A stretch of DNA of 64,000 nt from Streptomyces sp. QL37 (GTDB lineage: Bacteria > Actinomycetota > Actinomycetes > Streptomycetales > Streptomycetaceae). Shown here one piece after another: positions 7,410 through 16,187 of the stretch. Every line of letters starts with the position of its first letter. Position 1 is the stretch's first letter. The position numbers and the translations under genes were made by a program. Below the pieces are notes generated by a model. That model was not told where the DNA came from. It was given only the letters and a program-made list of their open reading frames with translations, and did not search any database. The stretch spans positions 3,658,001 through 3,722,000 of the forward strand of contig NZ_PTJS01000001.1 of NCBI RefSeq assembly GCF_002941025.1, in the 5' to 3' direction.

Positions 7410-8563
7410 TTGAAACCCTTCTTGACCTGGGTGAGATAGGCGTTGCCGCGCAGCACCCGCTTGCAGCGCGGGCAGTATTCGGCCCATGCGTCGAAGCCGA
7501 GTTCGAGGTCACGCATGGTGCCGCGCAGATTCTCGACGTACGGGCCGGTGTCGATGGCCTCTCCGCAGCGGCGGCAGGCGAACACCTCGTCGTCCTGGCG
7601 CCCGGTGTACTTGAAGAGCTGCATGCCGACCGCTGCCGGGCGCTGCACGATGTGGAAGAACTTCCCGAACGGGATGTAGATGAGGGTGAAGACCACCGAC
7701 ACCATGTGGAGGATCGCCAGGAACTCGTAGCCACCTCCGTGCAGGAAGATCGAGGAGAAGGTGAGCAGCAGGCCGGTCACGGAGATGATGATCAGAGCGA
7801 GCAGCGGCACCATGTCGTAGGCGAACCGCTGTCCGGTGATGGCCCCCCGGTCCTTCATGCGGCGCCAGAGGAAGTACCCCGCGCCGGGGATCACGAGCAC
7901 CGCGGCGATGTCCAGGCCGTGAAACATCAGCCAGCCGATGATGTTCAGCGAGTCGAAGCCGAGGACCTTGAGGCCCCAGACGCGCATCTCGTAGCCCGGT
8001 CCCGAGCCGGTGTCGGAGGTGAAGGTGAACCAGCCCCAGGTCAGCGGGAAGGTGATCAGCGCGGCGAGGACGCAGCCCCAGAAGATCAGCTGGTGGGCCG
8101 CCCAACGGGCGTGGGAGCGGGCGCCGAGGAATTTCTGGAAGCCCAGGTAGGTCGCGATCATCTTCGGCAGGGCGGTGGGGGCCTTGCGGAAGTTCTCGGT
8201 CGAGAACAGGCTGCGCCAGCCGTTCTTGAAGAGCCGTCGGGCGCCGGGGGCGGACACCCAGACCGTGTAGCGGTAGGCGACCCCGAAGGCGAGGAAGACC
8301 GTGGCGACGGCGTAGGGGAGCAGCGCCGAGTCGAAGTCGTGCAACAGGCGGCTGCCGAACACGATCGCGAGGATCAGCAGGCAGGAGACCACGGTTCCGG
8401 CCATGGCCCCGCGGCCGGAGACGGACCGCGGAAGGCTCCGGGCCGCCCTCGCGACGACGGAGGGGCCCCTGCCGGGATGCCTGCTGTCCGTCCCGCCGGA
8501 CGTGGCAGTGCGGACACCGGTATCGGGCTGCTCGGCTGCGGCGGGTTCTGGTGGCTCGGTCAC
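7406..8563 (-). CDS. Integral membrane redox subunit (NarI/HdrE-like) with C-terminal CxxC pairs
   Basis: 385 residues, first gene of the redox operon. After a polar N-terminus of about 50 residues there are roughly six membrane helices, including 'LLPYAVATVFLAFGVAYRY', 'LIFWGCVLAALITFPLTWG', 'LFHGLDIAAVLVIPGAGYF'-like and 'LLALIIISVTGLLLTF'. Several conserved-looking His residues inside or next to helices ('ARWAAHQL', 'MFHGLD', 'ILHMVS', 'FHIVQRP') could bind haem b. The soluble tail contains CxxC pairs 'CRRC' and 'CPRC', a possible zinc or iron site. It is probably the quinone-interacting anchor of the molybdoenzyme complex. The family assignment is by architecture, not by clear sequence recognition. 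Confidence 0.75.
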   Translation of the reverse strand: MTEPPEPAAAEQPDTGVRTATSGGTDSRHPGRGPSVVARAARSLPRSVSGRGAMAGTVVSCLLILAIVFGSRLLHDFDSALLPYAVATVFLAFGVAYRYTVWVSAPGARRLFKNGWRSLFSTENFRKAPTALPKMIATYLGFQKFLGARSHARWAAHQLIFWGCVLAALITFPLTWGWFTFTSDTGSGPGYEMRVWGLKVLGFDSLNIIGWLMFHGLDIAAVLVIPGAGYFLWRRMKDRGAITGQRFAYDMVPLLALIIISVTGLLLTFSSIFLHGGGYEFLAILHMVSVVFTLIYIPFGKFFHIVQRPAAVGMQLFKYTGRQDDEVFACRRCGEAIDTGPYVENLRGTMRDLELGFDAWAEYCPRCKRVLRGNAYLTQVKKGFK

Positions 8564-8706
8564 CCGGCCACCGTAGGGCCGTAATGAGCGTTTGGTCCCG
8601 TTATCTGCCCCGATGGTGTGAGCGCGTCGCCCAGGTGGCCCGCGCCCCGGCTCCTCCCCGGTCCCCGCGCGAGCCCGTCACCGGACGCGATGCGGCAGCC
8701 GAGGGG

Positions 8707-9813
8707 CTACTCGTCGGCCGGTTCGTCCGAGGGCGCGTCGCACTGCTGCGGCAGGCCGATGACCACGGCACCGCGGAACCGGTCCTCCGAGAGGGTCGAC
8801 ATGGTGTCGAGCGACGAGTCGGGGACCGGCAGCAGGTGTGCGTCGACCCAGGTGTCCCCCGCGGCCGCCTGGGCCCACGGGTCCTCGATCACGACGGCAC
8901 CGGGCACGGCACCGTGGCAGAGCACCCAGTGCGGCACGTCGAAGCCGAGCATCCCGGCGAGCGAGATCAGGAGCAGCACGTGCTCACCTCTGCCGATCGC
9001 GCTCCGGATCGCGGCCAGGGAGAGATGCCCCGGGTCGACCGGGACGCCGGTCCGCCCGGCCTCCGTGCGCGACGTGCGCTGGAGCAGGGCCCGCCACTCC
9101 TGTTCCTTCTCCGTGTAGTGGTCGAGCAGGACGGGCCGGTCCGTATCGAGGTGGACCGTGACGGGGGACGACGGCCACGCCCGGCGCACGGCGACGCCCA
9201 GTCCGATCGGCTCGCACGCGAGGAAGTTGGTCGCGCCGCGCCACAGGGTCAGCTCCGCCTCGCGGCCGAGTGCGTCCCGGGGCAGCGTCCCCCCGTGCAC
9301 CTGCGCGACCAGGGCGGTCACGGCTCCGCACGTGAAGTGCGTGGTCTGCCCGTAGTACGGGGGTTCGGCCCCCGGGCCGTCGCACAGCCAGCGCGCGTAA
9401 CCGGTGCCGGGTCCCGCCCCGTCCTCGACCGGCGAGAGCGGAGGCCGCATCGGGATGAACCCGGCGGTGGCGGCGGCCTCCGGGCTCGCCGTCCATCCTT
9501 CCCACTTGACCTGTACGAGCCCGCGGTCCCGTGCGTGCGCGATGACGGCCTCCACGGCTGCCCGCACGTCGCCGATCGCGTCGACGATCTTGAGGTAGCC
9601 CGTGTGCGGGCGGGCCGTCACGAGCGCGGCGGCGACCGGGTCCGCACCCTCAACACCCGGAACGGCCACGATGTGAGGGGCGTGGGCGGAGCGGTCGACC
9701 GTGTGCCAGCGCTCCGGGACCTCGTGCCCGAGGCGCCCCAGTGGGCTCGGGGACATGTCGGGCTCGAACGGGACCACGACGCTCTTCACGGGCGTTCCCT
9801 GCGGGGACGGCAT
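8707..9813 (-). CDS. C39-peptidase-like protein in the siderophore-uptake operon
   Basis: 368 residues; ATG 9813 with AGGAG upstream. Residues 1-150 have no clear family but show a fold-like pattern reminiscent of acetyltransferases ('IDAIGDV', 'AAATAGFIPM'). Residues 155-315 look like a papain-fold C39 peptidase: Cys162 in 'HFTCGAVTAL', His295 in 'DVPHWVLCHG', Asp311 in 'IEDPW'. No signal peptide is present. C39 domains usually cut leader peptides at double-glycine sites, but free-standing cytoplasmic relatives have no known substrate. It is the last gene of the Fe-siderophore ABC operon (67 bases after the permease), suggesting a role in siderophore processing or release. Confidence 0.72.
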   Translation of the reverse strand: MPSPQGTPVKSVVVPFEPDMSPSPLGRLGHEVPERWHTVDRSAHAPHIVAVPGVEGADPVAAALVTARPHTGYLKIVDAIGDVRAAVEAVIAHARDRGLVQVKWEGWTASPEAAATAGFIPMRPPLSPVEDGAGPGTGYARWLCDGPGAEPPYYGQTTHFTCGAVTALVAQVHGGTLPRDALGREAELTLWRGATNFLACEPIGLGVAVRRAWPSSPVTVHLDTDRPVLLDHYTEKEQEWRALLQRTSRTEAGRTGVPVDPGHLSLAAIRSAIGRGEHVLLLISLAGMLGFDVPHWVLCHGAVPGAVVIEDPWAQAAAGDTWVDAHLLPVPDSSLDTMSTLSEDRFRGAVVIGLPQQCDAPSDEPADE

Positions 9814-9879
9814 TCCGGCACTCCTTGGCGGGTCGGGGAGGTGAAGGACGGGTTCTCGGGAGCGGAATCCAGCCCGGCG

Positions 9880-11982
9880 TCAGGCACGGGACCGCCGGAG
9901 CACCCAGACGAAGTACGGGGCGCCGACCAGGGCGATCATGAGGCCCGCCGGTACCTGCGACGGTACGACGATCGTGCGGCCGAGAGCGTCGGCCACGCAG
10001 ACCAGCAGTGCTCCGAGCAGCATCGCGACCGGGATCGACCGCCCGTGCCGCGCGCCCACCAGCGACCGGGCGAGGTGCGGGGCGACGAGCCCCACGAAGC
10101 CGACGACACCCACGGCGATCACACTGAGCGCGGCGAGCACCGCGGCGATGGCCAGGGCGGCGAAGCGCGTGCGTTCCGGCCTGACGCCGACGACGCGCGG
10201 GGTGTCCTCGTCGACGGCGAGCAGGTCGAGATGGCTGCGCATGGCGAGCAGCGCGGGAAGCGCGAGCGCCAGGGCCACCGCGACCGGTACGACATCGGGG
10301 AACGTACGCCCGTAGGTCGTGCCGGAGAGCCAGGTGAAGATCCGCGGGGTGTTGTACGGGTCGGCACGCAGCAGGAGGAAGGTGGTGACGGAGCTGATGC
10401 CGTAGCCGCAGCCGATGCCGATCAGTACGAACCGGTCGGGCAGGAAGCCCCCGCGCCAGGACAGCAGGGCGATCAGCCCGAACGTGGCGAGTCCCGTCAC
10501 GACGGCGGCCGCGATGAGCAGCGGCCGTCCGCCGGGCAGGCCCGAGGTGACGACGGCCACCGCGCCCAGCCCGGCGCCCGCCGTGATGCCGAGCACGCCC
10601 GGCTCCGCCAGCGGGTTGCGCACCGCACCCTGTACGACGCATCCGGCCAGCCCGAGAGCGGCGCCGGCGAGGATCGCGGCGAGTACGCGCGGTACCCGGT
10701 CGTCGAGCGCCTGCCCGATGAGGTCCGGGGCCGTGCCCTGGACCCAGAGCGCGATGTCCCCCGTCCGCAGCCAGAGGCTTCCCGCCAGGACCGCGACGAG
10801 AGCCGCCCCCGCCAGGAGCGCCACCGCGCCCAGCACGACGAGGAGGAAGGCGCGGCGCGACCGTGCGGCGACCCGAGCGTGCGGTGGCTGACGGAGCCGT
10901 CCCGTGTCACGGAGGCGGAGTGCGAGGATCACGATGACGACGGAGCCGAGCAGCGCGGTCGGCACACCGGTGGGTATGGACGCGGCCCCGTCCGCGCCCT
11001 GCAGCGCGCGCAGCGACGCGTCAGCGAGCAGGATGAGCAGCGCGCCGAGCAGCCCGGCCGCGGGCACCAGGAAGATGTGCCGTCGCAGCGCCCGGACCCG
11101 TCCCGCGATCAGCCGGGCGAACACGGGGGCGCCGAGGCCGACGAAGGCGATCGGGCCCGCGAGCGTCACCGCCGTGCCGGTCATGACCACCGCGCAGATC
11201 ACGGCGATCACACGGGTGCTCCGGATCGGCACTCCGAGGGTGGACGCGGCGTCGTCCCCGAGGTTCATCACGTCGAGCCTGCGGGACAGCGCCAGGGCGA
11301 CGCAGAGCACCATGGCCACGAGGGGGAAGGCGCGTACCGACGCGTCGATGTTGATCTGGGCGAGCGAACCGCTCCCCCAGGCGAAGAGGCCGGTCGTGTT
11401 CTGTTTGAACAGGATGAGGACCATCGCGGTCGCCGCGTCCAGGGCCATCGCCGTCGCCGATCCCGCGAGGATGAGACGGGTGCCGGTGGTGCCCGCGGCC
11501 CGGCCCGCGAGGAGCAGCACGAGTGCCGCCGCGGCCAGGCCGCCGGCGAACGCGACGGCGCCCGACGCCCAGAGCGGGACGGTGAGACCGAACGCCGCGA
11601 CGAGCGAGAGCGTGAAGTAGGCCCCGGCGGTGACCGCGAGGGTGTCGGGGGAGGCGAGCGTGTTGTGCGTGACGGACTGGAGCAGCGCCCCGGCCGCGCC
11701 GAGGGCGATGCCCACCGCCACGCCCGCGAACAGGCGTGGCAGGCGCGAGCCGGTGAGGATGTCCCCGACCGGAGCCCCGCCGGTGTTGTCCCGTTCCCCG
11801 CCGAGGTGGCGCACGAGGTCGCCGACACCGACACCCGAGGTCCCCTGCGTCAGGTGCCACATGCCCACCAGGACGGTCGCGACGAGGAGCAGCCCGAGGA
11901 CGGCGACCCCGGTGGGGCCGCTGCCGTGCTCGGCGCGCGGCAGCGCTTCCCGCCGGGGTGCCGATGTCTGCGCCGTGCTCAC
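9880..11982 (-). CDS. Fused FecCD-type iron-siderophore ABC permease (FhuB-like, two permease halves)
   Basis: 700 residues from GTG 11982, overlapping the TGA of the binding-protein gene (GTGA). Two complete FecCD permease domains lie head to tail (about residues 20-345 and 365-695). Each carries the family marks: 'GSRLPRLFAGVAVGIALGAAG' and 'DDRVPRVLAAILAGAALGLAG' near the start of each half, and 'AGPIAFVGLGAPVFAR' and 'VGVVGFVGLVAPHLAR' as the cytoplasmic coupling loop. About 18-20 membrane helices are expected. A single fused chain replaces the usual FecC/FecD heterodimer, as in E. coli FhuB. Confidence 0.95.
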   Translation of the reverse strand: MSTAQTSAPRREALPRAEHGSGPTGVAVLGLLLVATVLVGMWHLTQGTSGVGVGDLVRHLGGERDNTGGAPVGDILTGSRLPRLFAGVAVGIALGAAGALLQSVTHNTLASPDTLAVTAGAYFTLSLVAAFGLTVPLWASGAVAFAGGLAAAALVLLLAGRAAGTTGTRLILAGSATAMALDAATAMVLILFKQNTTGLFAWGSGSLAQINIDASVRAFPLVAMVLCVALALSRRLDVMNLGDDAASTLGVPIRSTRVIAVICAVVMTGTAVTLAGPIAFVGLGAPVFARLIAGRVRALRRHIFLVPAAGLLGALLILLADASLRALQGADGAASIPTGVPTALLGSVVIVILALRLRDTGRLRQPPHARVAARSRRAFLLVVLGAVALLAGAALVAVLAGSLWLRTGDIALWVQGTAPDLIGQALDDRVPRVLAAILAGAALGLAGCVVQGAVRNPLAEPGVLGITAGAGLGAVAVVTSGLPGGRPLLIAAAVVTGLATFGLIALLSWRGGFLPDRFVLIGIGCGYGISSVTTFLLLRADPYNTPRIFTWLSGTTYGRTFPDVVPVAVALALALPALLAMRSHLDLLAVDEDTPRVVGVRPERTRFAALAIAAVLAALSVIAVGVVGFVGLVAPHLARSLVGARHGRSIPVAMLLGALLVCVADALGRTIVVPSQVPAGLMIALVGAPYFVWVLRRSRA

Positions 11983-13043
11983 TTCTTGTCGAGTACGTCG
12001 ACGTAGGCGTCGATCGCCTGCGCGCAGGAGCGCGGACCGCCGGCGCCCCACACCCGCGCCGGGAACGCGTGCGCGCGGCCTTCCTTCACGGCCGGCATGG
12101 TCTTCCAGAGCGGGTTCTTCTCCAGTGCGGCGACGTACCCGCCGGCTCCTTCGTCGTTGGCGTAGAAGAGGTTGGCGTTCCCGACCGAGGTCAGTCCCTC
12201 GACGTCGGTCTGCGCGAGACCGTACGAGGGGTCGACACCGCCGTCGCCGTGGGCCTTGTCGACCTCGTCGGTCCACGCGGGCCTCATGCCGAGCTCCTTG
12301 CCGATCTCGGTGAACAGGGCGCCGTCGCTGTAGGGGCGGACGGTGAGGTTGCCGCCCTCCAGCCATCCGTCGAAGAACAGGAAGTCCTTCGTCGGCAGAC
12401 CGGCGTCGGTGACCTGCTTCTTCGCCGTCGCGAGGTGGGCGTCGAACTCCTTCAGCACCTGGTCGGCCCGTTCGGTACGCCCCGTGGCCTCGCCGATCAT
12501 GCTGAACACTTCGCGCATGTTCCCGATCGGGTCCTTCGGGTCCGCCCCGCGCGTGGCCATCACGGGAACGCCCCGCTTCTCCAGCTTCGCGACGGTCTCG
12601 TCGTCGGCGTCGAACGCCTCCACCACGATGAGGTCGGGCTTCGCCGCGTAGAGGGTGTCGAGGTCGGGCTCCTCACGGGTGCCGATGTCGGTCACCCCGC
12701 CGGGCAGCTTCTCCGCGCTGACCCAGGTGCTGTACCCCTTGGCGTCGGAGACGGCGGTGGGGGTCACGCACAGGGTCAGCGCGTCCTCGACCTGCTGCCA
12801 CTCCAGGACCGCGATCCGTTCGGCGGGCTTGTCGAGCTTCACCTGACGGCCCACGCCGTCCTTGAAGGAGACAGGCTTCGTCGAGGTGGTCGTGGTGTCC
12901 TGGGCGCAGCTCTCCGAGGCGGGCGACGCGGTGGCGCCGCTGCCGGCGCCGGCCTTGTCGACGGTGGTCGTGCCGCAGGCCGTTGCGACGAGGGCTATGA
13001 GCCCTGCGGAGGCTGACGCCGCCAGGCGACGGGCACGGTTCAT
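11979..13043 (-). CDS. Iron-siderophore ABC substrate-binding lipoprotein
   Basis: 354 residues. The signal peptide with lipobox 'LVATAC' (Cys at about residue 23) predicts a lipid-anchored extracellular protein. The body is a FecB/BtuF-like periplasmic-binding fold (PF01497): 'ERIAVLEWQQVEDAL' opens the first lobe, 'PDLDTLYAAKPDLIVVE' is the family's typical strand-helix, and 'LGMRPAW' leads into the second lobe. It delivers a ferric siderophore to the permease encoded directly downstream (stop and start overlap). The siderophore type is not readable; no biosynthesis genes lie in the window. Confidence 0.93.
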   Translation of the reverse strand: MNRARRLAASASAGLIALVATACGTTTVDKAGAGSGATASPASESCAQDTTTTSTKPVSFKDGVGRQVKLDKPAERIAVLEWQQVEDALTLCVTPTAVSDAKGYSTWVSAEKLPGGVTDIGTREEPDLDTLYAAKPDLIVVEAFDADDETVAKLEKRGVPVMATRGADPKDPIGNMREVFSMIGEATGRTERADQVLKEFDAHLATAKKQVTDAGLPTKDFLFFDGWLEGGNLTVRPYSDGALFTEIGKELGMRPAWTDEVDKAHGDGGVDPSYGLAQTDVEGLTSVGNANLFYANDEGAGGYVAALEKNPLWKTMPAVKEGRAHAFPARVWGAGGPRSCAQAIDAYVDVLDKK

Positions 13044-13114
13044 GAACGATCCTCTTTCTCACGATGAATTGCGACGGCGGATGTGCCGCTTCGGGCGGGG
13101 TGGCGTGCGACCCC

Positions 13115-13978
13115 TCAGCCGGGGTGGCGTCCGATCGGGTCGATACGGAGACGGCCCGTGCGGGGGTCGACGCCGACCTCGACGCGGATGTCGTAGACCT
13201 CGCCGATGTTCTGCGCCGTGAGGACGTCGGCGGGTGCGCCCGCCGCGTGCACTCGGCCGGAGCGCATCAGGACCAGCGTGTCCGCGACGCGGGACGCCTG
13301 GTCGAGGTCGTGCAGCACGATCCCGACCGCGATGCCGTGCTCCTCGACGAGATCGCGCACCAGGTCGAGCGTCTCGATCTGGTAGCGCAGGTCCAGGTGG
13401 TTGGTCGGTTCGTCCAGCAGCACGACGCCGGTGTCCTGGGCCAGGCAGGCCGCGAGCCAGACCCGCTGCATCTCCCCGCCGGAGAGTTCCCCGACCGGCC
13501 GGCCGGCCATGTCCCGTACGCCGGTCACGCCCATCGCGTGGTCGACGGCGCTCCGGTCCTCGGCGGTCGGTCCGGCGAAGCCACGCCTGTACGGGTGGCG
13601 GCCGAACGCCACGACCTCGGCGACCGTCAGCCCTTGGGGCGACGGCCGCGACTGGGAGAACAGCGTGACCTCGCGGGCGAACTGACGGGCGCTGAGCAGC
13701 GCCGCGTCACGCTCGGACGGTGCGCCGGGGGCGCCGAGCGTCACCCGGCCGCCGTCGACCCGGTGCAGACGGGACAGCGCGCGCAGCAACGTGGACTTCC
13801 CGCTGCCGTTCGGCCCCACCAGGGCGGTCGCGCGGCCGGGTTCCAGCGCGAGCGAGACGCCGTGGACGACCTGTGTGCCGCTGTACCGCAGCACCAGGTC
13901 GTGCCCGTTGAGGGCTGCCGCCGGCGGGCCCGGGTCGGCCGCCGGGCGGCCGGCGCGCCGGGAGGTGCTCGTGAACAT
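13115..13978 (-). CDS. Iron-siderophore ABC transporter ATPase (FecE/FepC-like)
   Basis: 287 residues from ATG 13978; an in-frame ATG at 14062 would add 28 residues but would start inside the promoter region. Walker A 'GPNGSGKST' near residue 56, signature 'LSGGEMQRVWLAA' near 158, Walker B 'VVLLDEPTNHLDL' near 179 and the H-loop 'IVLHDLDQA' near 212 are all intact. The residues 'GRHPYRRGF' are typical of the Fec/Fep subfamily. It powers the permease encoded two genes downstream. First gene of the operon and nearest to the iron-box-like element at 14093-14106. Confidence 0.93.
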   Translation of the reverse strand: MFTSTSRRAGRPAADPGPPAAALNGHDLVLRYSGTQVVHGVSLALEPGRATALVGPNGSGKSTLLRALSRLHRVDGGRVTLGAPGAPSERDAALLSARQFAREVTLFSQSRPSPQGLTVAEVVAFGRHPYRRGFAGPTAEDRSAVDHAMGVTGVRDMAGRPVGELSGGEMQRVWLAACLAQDTGVVLLDEPTNHLDLRYQIETLDLVRDLVEEHGIAVGIVLHDLDQASRVADTLVLMRSGRVHAAGAPADVLTAQNIGEVYDIRVEVGVDPRTGRLRIDPIGRHPG

Positions 13979-14092
13979 GGGTGGATCCGGACGCTCGGAG
14001 GGGCAGGGGCTGCGGCACCCTCCGTCCGGTTTCCACCGGCCGGGCAGCGGACTCCCCCACACACGGGAGCACCGTGCGCGGCGAGCGAGAAC

Positions 14093-14106
14093 TTAGGGTC
14101 GCCTAA
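14093..14106. promoter_or_regulatory. Iron-box-like (DmdR/IdeR-type) element upstream of the siderophore operon
   Basis: TTAGGGTCGCCTAA forms an inverted repeat TTAGG-gtcg-CCTAA. It matches 12 of 14 positions of the right-hand part (TTAGGCTCACCTAA) of the Streptomyces iron box TTAGGTTAGGCTCACCTAA; the first five bases of the 19-mer are not matched. It lies 115 bases before the ATPase start and overlaps the AraC stop codon. Iron repression of the operon is inferred. Confidence 0.6.
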
Positions 14107-15019
14107 CTCCGAGAAGGGTATGTTCCGGTCGCGATGTCGGCAATCCGGAGTTTTGGACAGGCAGTACGGGATTCCGGACATCCCCGGATGAGCTGTCGGC
14201 CGCGCCGAAGTAGGCGCCGGGCGTGGTTCCCATGACCCTCCGGAAGGAGGCTATGAAGGTGCTGGGCTGCGCGTAGCCGAGCGACTCGGAGACGGTCGCC
14301 ACGTCGAGTCCCTCGGAGAGGAGCGTCAGCGCCCGGTGCACCCGCAGCACCTGCCGCCACTGCGCGAAGGACAGGCCCGTCGCATGGCGGAACGCGCGGG
14401 TGACCGTGCGGTCGCTGATCCCCAGCAGCCGCGCCCACTCCTCCAGCGAACGGCAGTCGGCGGGATCGTCCAGCAGCGCCTCGGCGATCGGGTCGATCCG
14501 GGCGTCGCCGGGCAACTGCAGCACCAGCTGGCGTTCCGACGGCCGGAGCACGTCGAACACGACCGACTCCGCACGGGTCCTGGCCCCCGCGTCGAGATCC
14601 GTGCGGGACAGATGGGTCAGCAGCGACTCCAGCAACGGCGTCATCGCGATCGCCTGCGGCTCCTCGAACGCGAACGGCGCGCGGTCGGGGGCGAAGAAGG
14701 CCTCGTAGAACCTCGCGCCCGCCGTCGCCCTGCCGCCGTGCACCAGACCGGCGGGCATCCACAGCCCGTTCCCCTCGGACACGGTGAAGACACGGTCCGC
14801 CACCCGTGACGTCAGCGTCCCCCCGCGTACCCAGACGAGTTCGTGGAGGGAGTGCGAGTGGGGCGCCCACTCCGTGGGAACGGAAGGTATCCGCAGTCCG
14901 GCGGTGATGGCGAACGGGGCTGTCGCCTGCTCGTGGAGCGGGGCGACCCGGCGCACGACGGTGCCCGCCTCGCGCCGCCACATCCCGGGGCGCGCGTCGC
15001 CATGGGACGGTCGTGCCAT
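14093..15019 (-). CDS. AraC family transcriptional regulator
   Basis: 308 residues from ATG 15019. The N-terminal part is a cupin-like sensing domain ('EWAPHSHSLHELVWVRGGTLTSRV', quoted here as two pieces: 'EWAPHSHSLHELVW' and 'VRGGTLTSRV', about residues 45-70). The C-terminal 100 residues hold two helix-turn-helix motifs: 'WARLLGISDRTVTRAFRHAT' (about 207-226) and 'VATVSESLGYAQPSTFIASF' (about 254-273) followed by 'RRVMGTTPGAYF', the AraC signature. It lies upstream of the siderophore importer genes on the same strand and its stop codon overlaps the iron box, so it may regulate them or respond to the siderophore. Confidence 0.9.
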   Translation of the reverse strand: MARPSHGDARPGMWRREAGTVVRRVAPLHEQATAPFAITAGLRIPSVPTEWAPHSHSLHELVWVRGGTLTSRVADRVFTVSEGNGLWMPAGLVHGGRATAGARFYEAFFAPDRAPFAFEEPQAIAMTPLLESLLTHLSRTDLDAGARTRAESVVFDVLRPSERQLVLQLPGDARIDPIAEALLDDPADCRSLEEWARLLGISDRTVTRAFRHATGLSFAQWRQVLRVHRALTLLSEGLDVATVSESLGYAQPSTFIASFRRVMGTTPGAYFGAADSSSGDVRNPVLPVQNSGLPTSRPEHTLLGVRRP

Positions 15020-15113
15020 GCGGACGACTCTATCCGGCCCGCCTCCGCTCCCGCGTCCGCCGCCTGTACGTTCAACCCCTGCACGGCAGCCCCGCACTCA
15101 CGAGGAGCTCTCC

Positions 15114-16187
15114 ATGACCGAGGAACTGCCCGGCCAGGGCCCGCTGGACGCGCTGACGGACGTGGCCGGGATCCGCGTGGGGCACGCCGGGGTACCGGGC
15201 GAGGGCGCGCTGAGCGGGACCACCGTGGTCCTCGCCCCGGAGGGCGGAGCCGTCGCGGCCGTCGACGTACGCGGCGGCGGCCCCGGCACCAGGGAGACGG
15301 ACGCGCTCGATCCGCGCAACCTGGTGCAGCGGATCGACGCGGTCGTCCTGACCGGCGGCAGCGCGTACGGGCTCGACGCCGCGTCCGGCGTGATGGCCTG
15401 GCTCGAGGAGCAGGGGCGCGGCGTCCGGGTCGGCCCGGACCCCTCCCAGGTGGTTCCCGTGGTGCCGGCGGCATGCCTCTTCGATCTGGGGCGGGGCGGT
15501 GAGTGGCGGGCCCGCCCCGACGCGTCGACCGGCCGTGCCGCCGTGGAGGCCGCCGCCGCCTCCGCGCCGGGCTCGCGGGTCCCCGAGGGCTCGGTGGGCG
15601 CCGGCACGGGAGCGGTGGCCGGGCAGCTCAAGGGCGGCGTCGGCACGGCGAGCGTGCGCCTGCCCTCCGGGGCCACGGTCGCCGCACTCGCCGTCGTCAA
15701 CGCGGCGGGCTCCGTTCTGGATCCACGGACCGGGGTGCTGTACGGGGAGTACGGCGCGGGGGAGCCGCCCGCGCATCCCGCCCCCGCGGTGCACGAAGCC
15801 GTGCGCCGGCGGCTGGCGGAGATCCGGGGCGCGCGGGGGAACCCGGCGGAAGAGGAAGGCGGCGCCTTCAACACCACGATCGCCGTCGTCGCCACCGACG
15901 CCGTCCTCACCCGGGCCCAGGCGCAGAAGCTCGCGGGCACGGCGCACGACGGGCTGGCACGCGCCGTCCGGCCGGTCCACCTGCTCACCGACGGGGACAC
16001 CGTCTTCGCCCTCTCCACCGGCCGTCTGCCGCTGCCCCAGGAACCCGTCGCCGCACTCAACGACATCCTGGCGGCGGGGGCGGACGCCCTGGCACGCGCC
16101 ATCGTGAAGGCCGTCAGGGCGGCTCGGGGTGCCGACGGCCCGGGAGGCACGTTCCCCTCGTACAGCGAGCTCTACGGCTCGTCCTGA
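15114..16187 (+). CDS. P1 family (DmpA/NylC-like) Ntn-hydrolase peptidase
   Basis: 357 residues, ATG 15114 preceded by GAGGAG. The family comprises self-cleaving aminopeptidases and nylon-oligomer hydrolases, in which cleavage exposes an N-terminal Ser/Thr nucleophile. Visible here are the typical opening 'LTDVAGIRVGHAG', 'AVVLTGGSAYGLDAASGVM' near residue 75, 'GSVGAGTGAVAGQLKGG' near 160, and the predicted cleavage region 'FNTTIAVVATDA' near residue 255 with Thr following Asn as nucleophile. It is divergent from the AraC gene and stands alone. Substrate unknown. Confidence 0.88.
   Translation: MTEELPGQGPLDALTDVAGIRVGHAGVPGEGALSGTTVVLAPEGGAVAAVDVRGGGPGTRETDALDPRNLVQRIDAVVLTGGSAYGLDAASGVMAWLEEQGRGVRVGPDPSQVVPVVPAACLFDLGRGGEWRARPDASTGRAAVEAAAASAPGSRVPEGSVGAGTGAVAGQLKGGVGTASVRLPSGATVAALAVVNAAGSVLDPRTGVLYGEYGAGEPPAHPAPAVHEAVRRRLAEIRGARGNPAEEEGGAFNTTIAVVATDAVLTRAQAQKLAGTAHDGLARAVRPVHLLTDGDTVFALSTGRLPLPQEPVAALNDILAAGADALARAIVKAVRAARGADGPGGTFPSYSELYGSS

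Noticed and set aside
5037..7439. Long open frame of 800 residues on the plus strand opposite the molybdoenzyme
   Set aside because: Val/Gly/Asp/Leu-rich shadow of the real gene on the other strand; lacks a ribosome-binding site and any domain. The same applies to the long frames at 8551-12006, 23044-25944 and 41760-45350.
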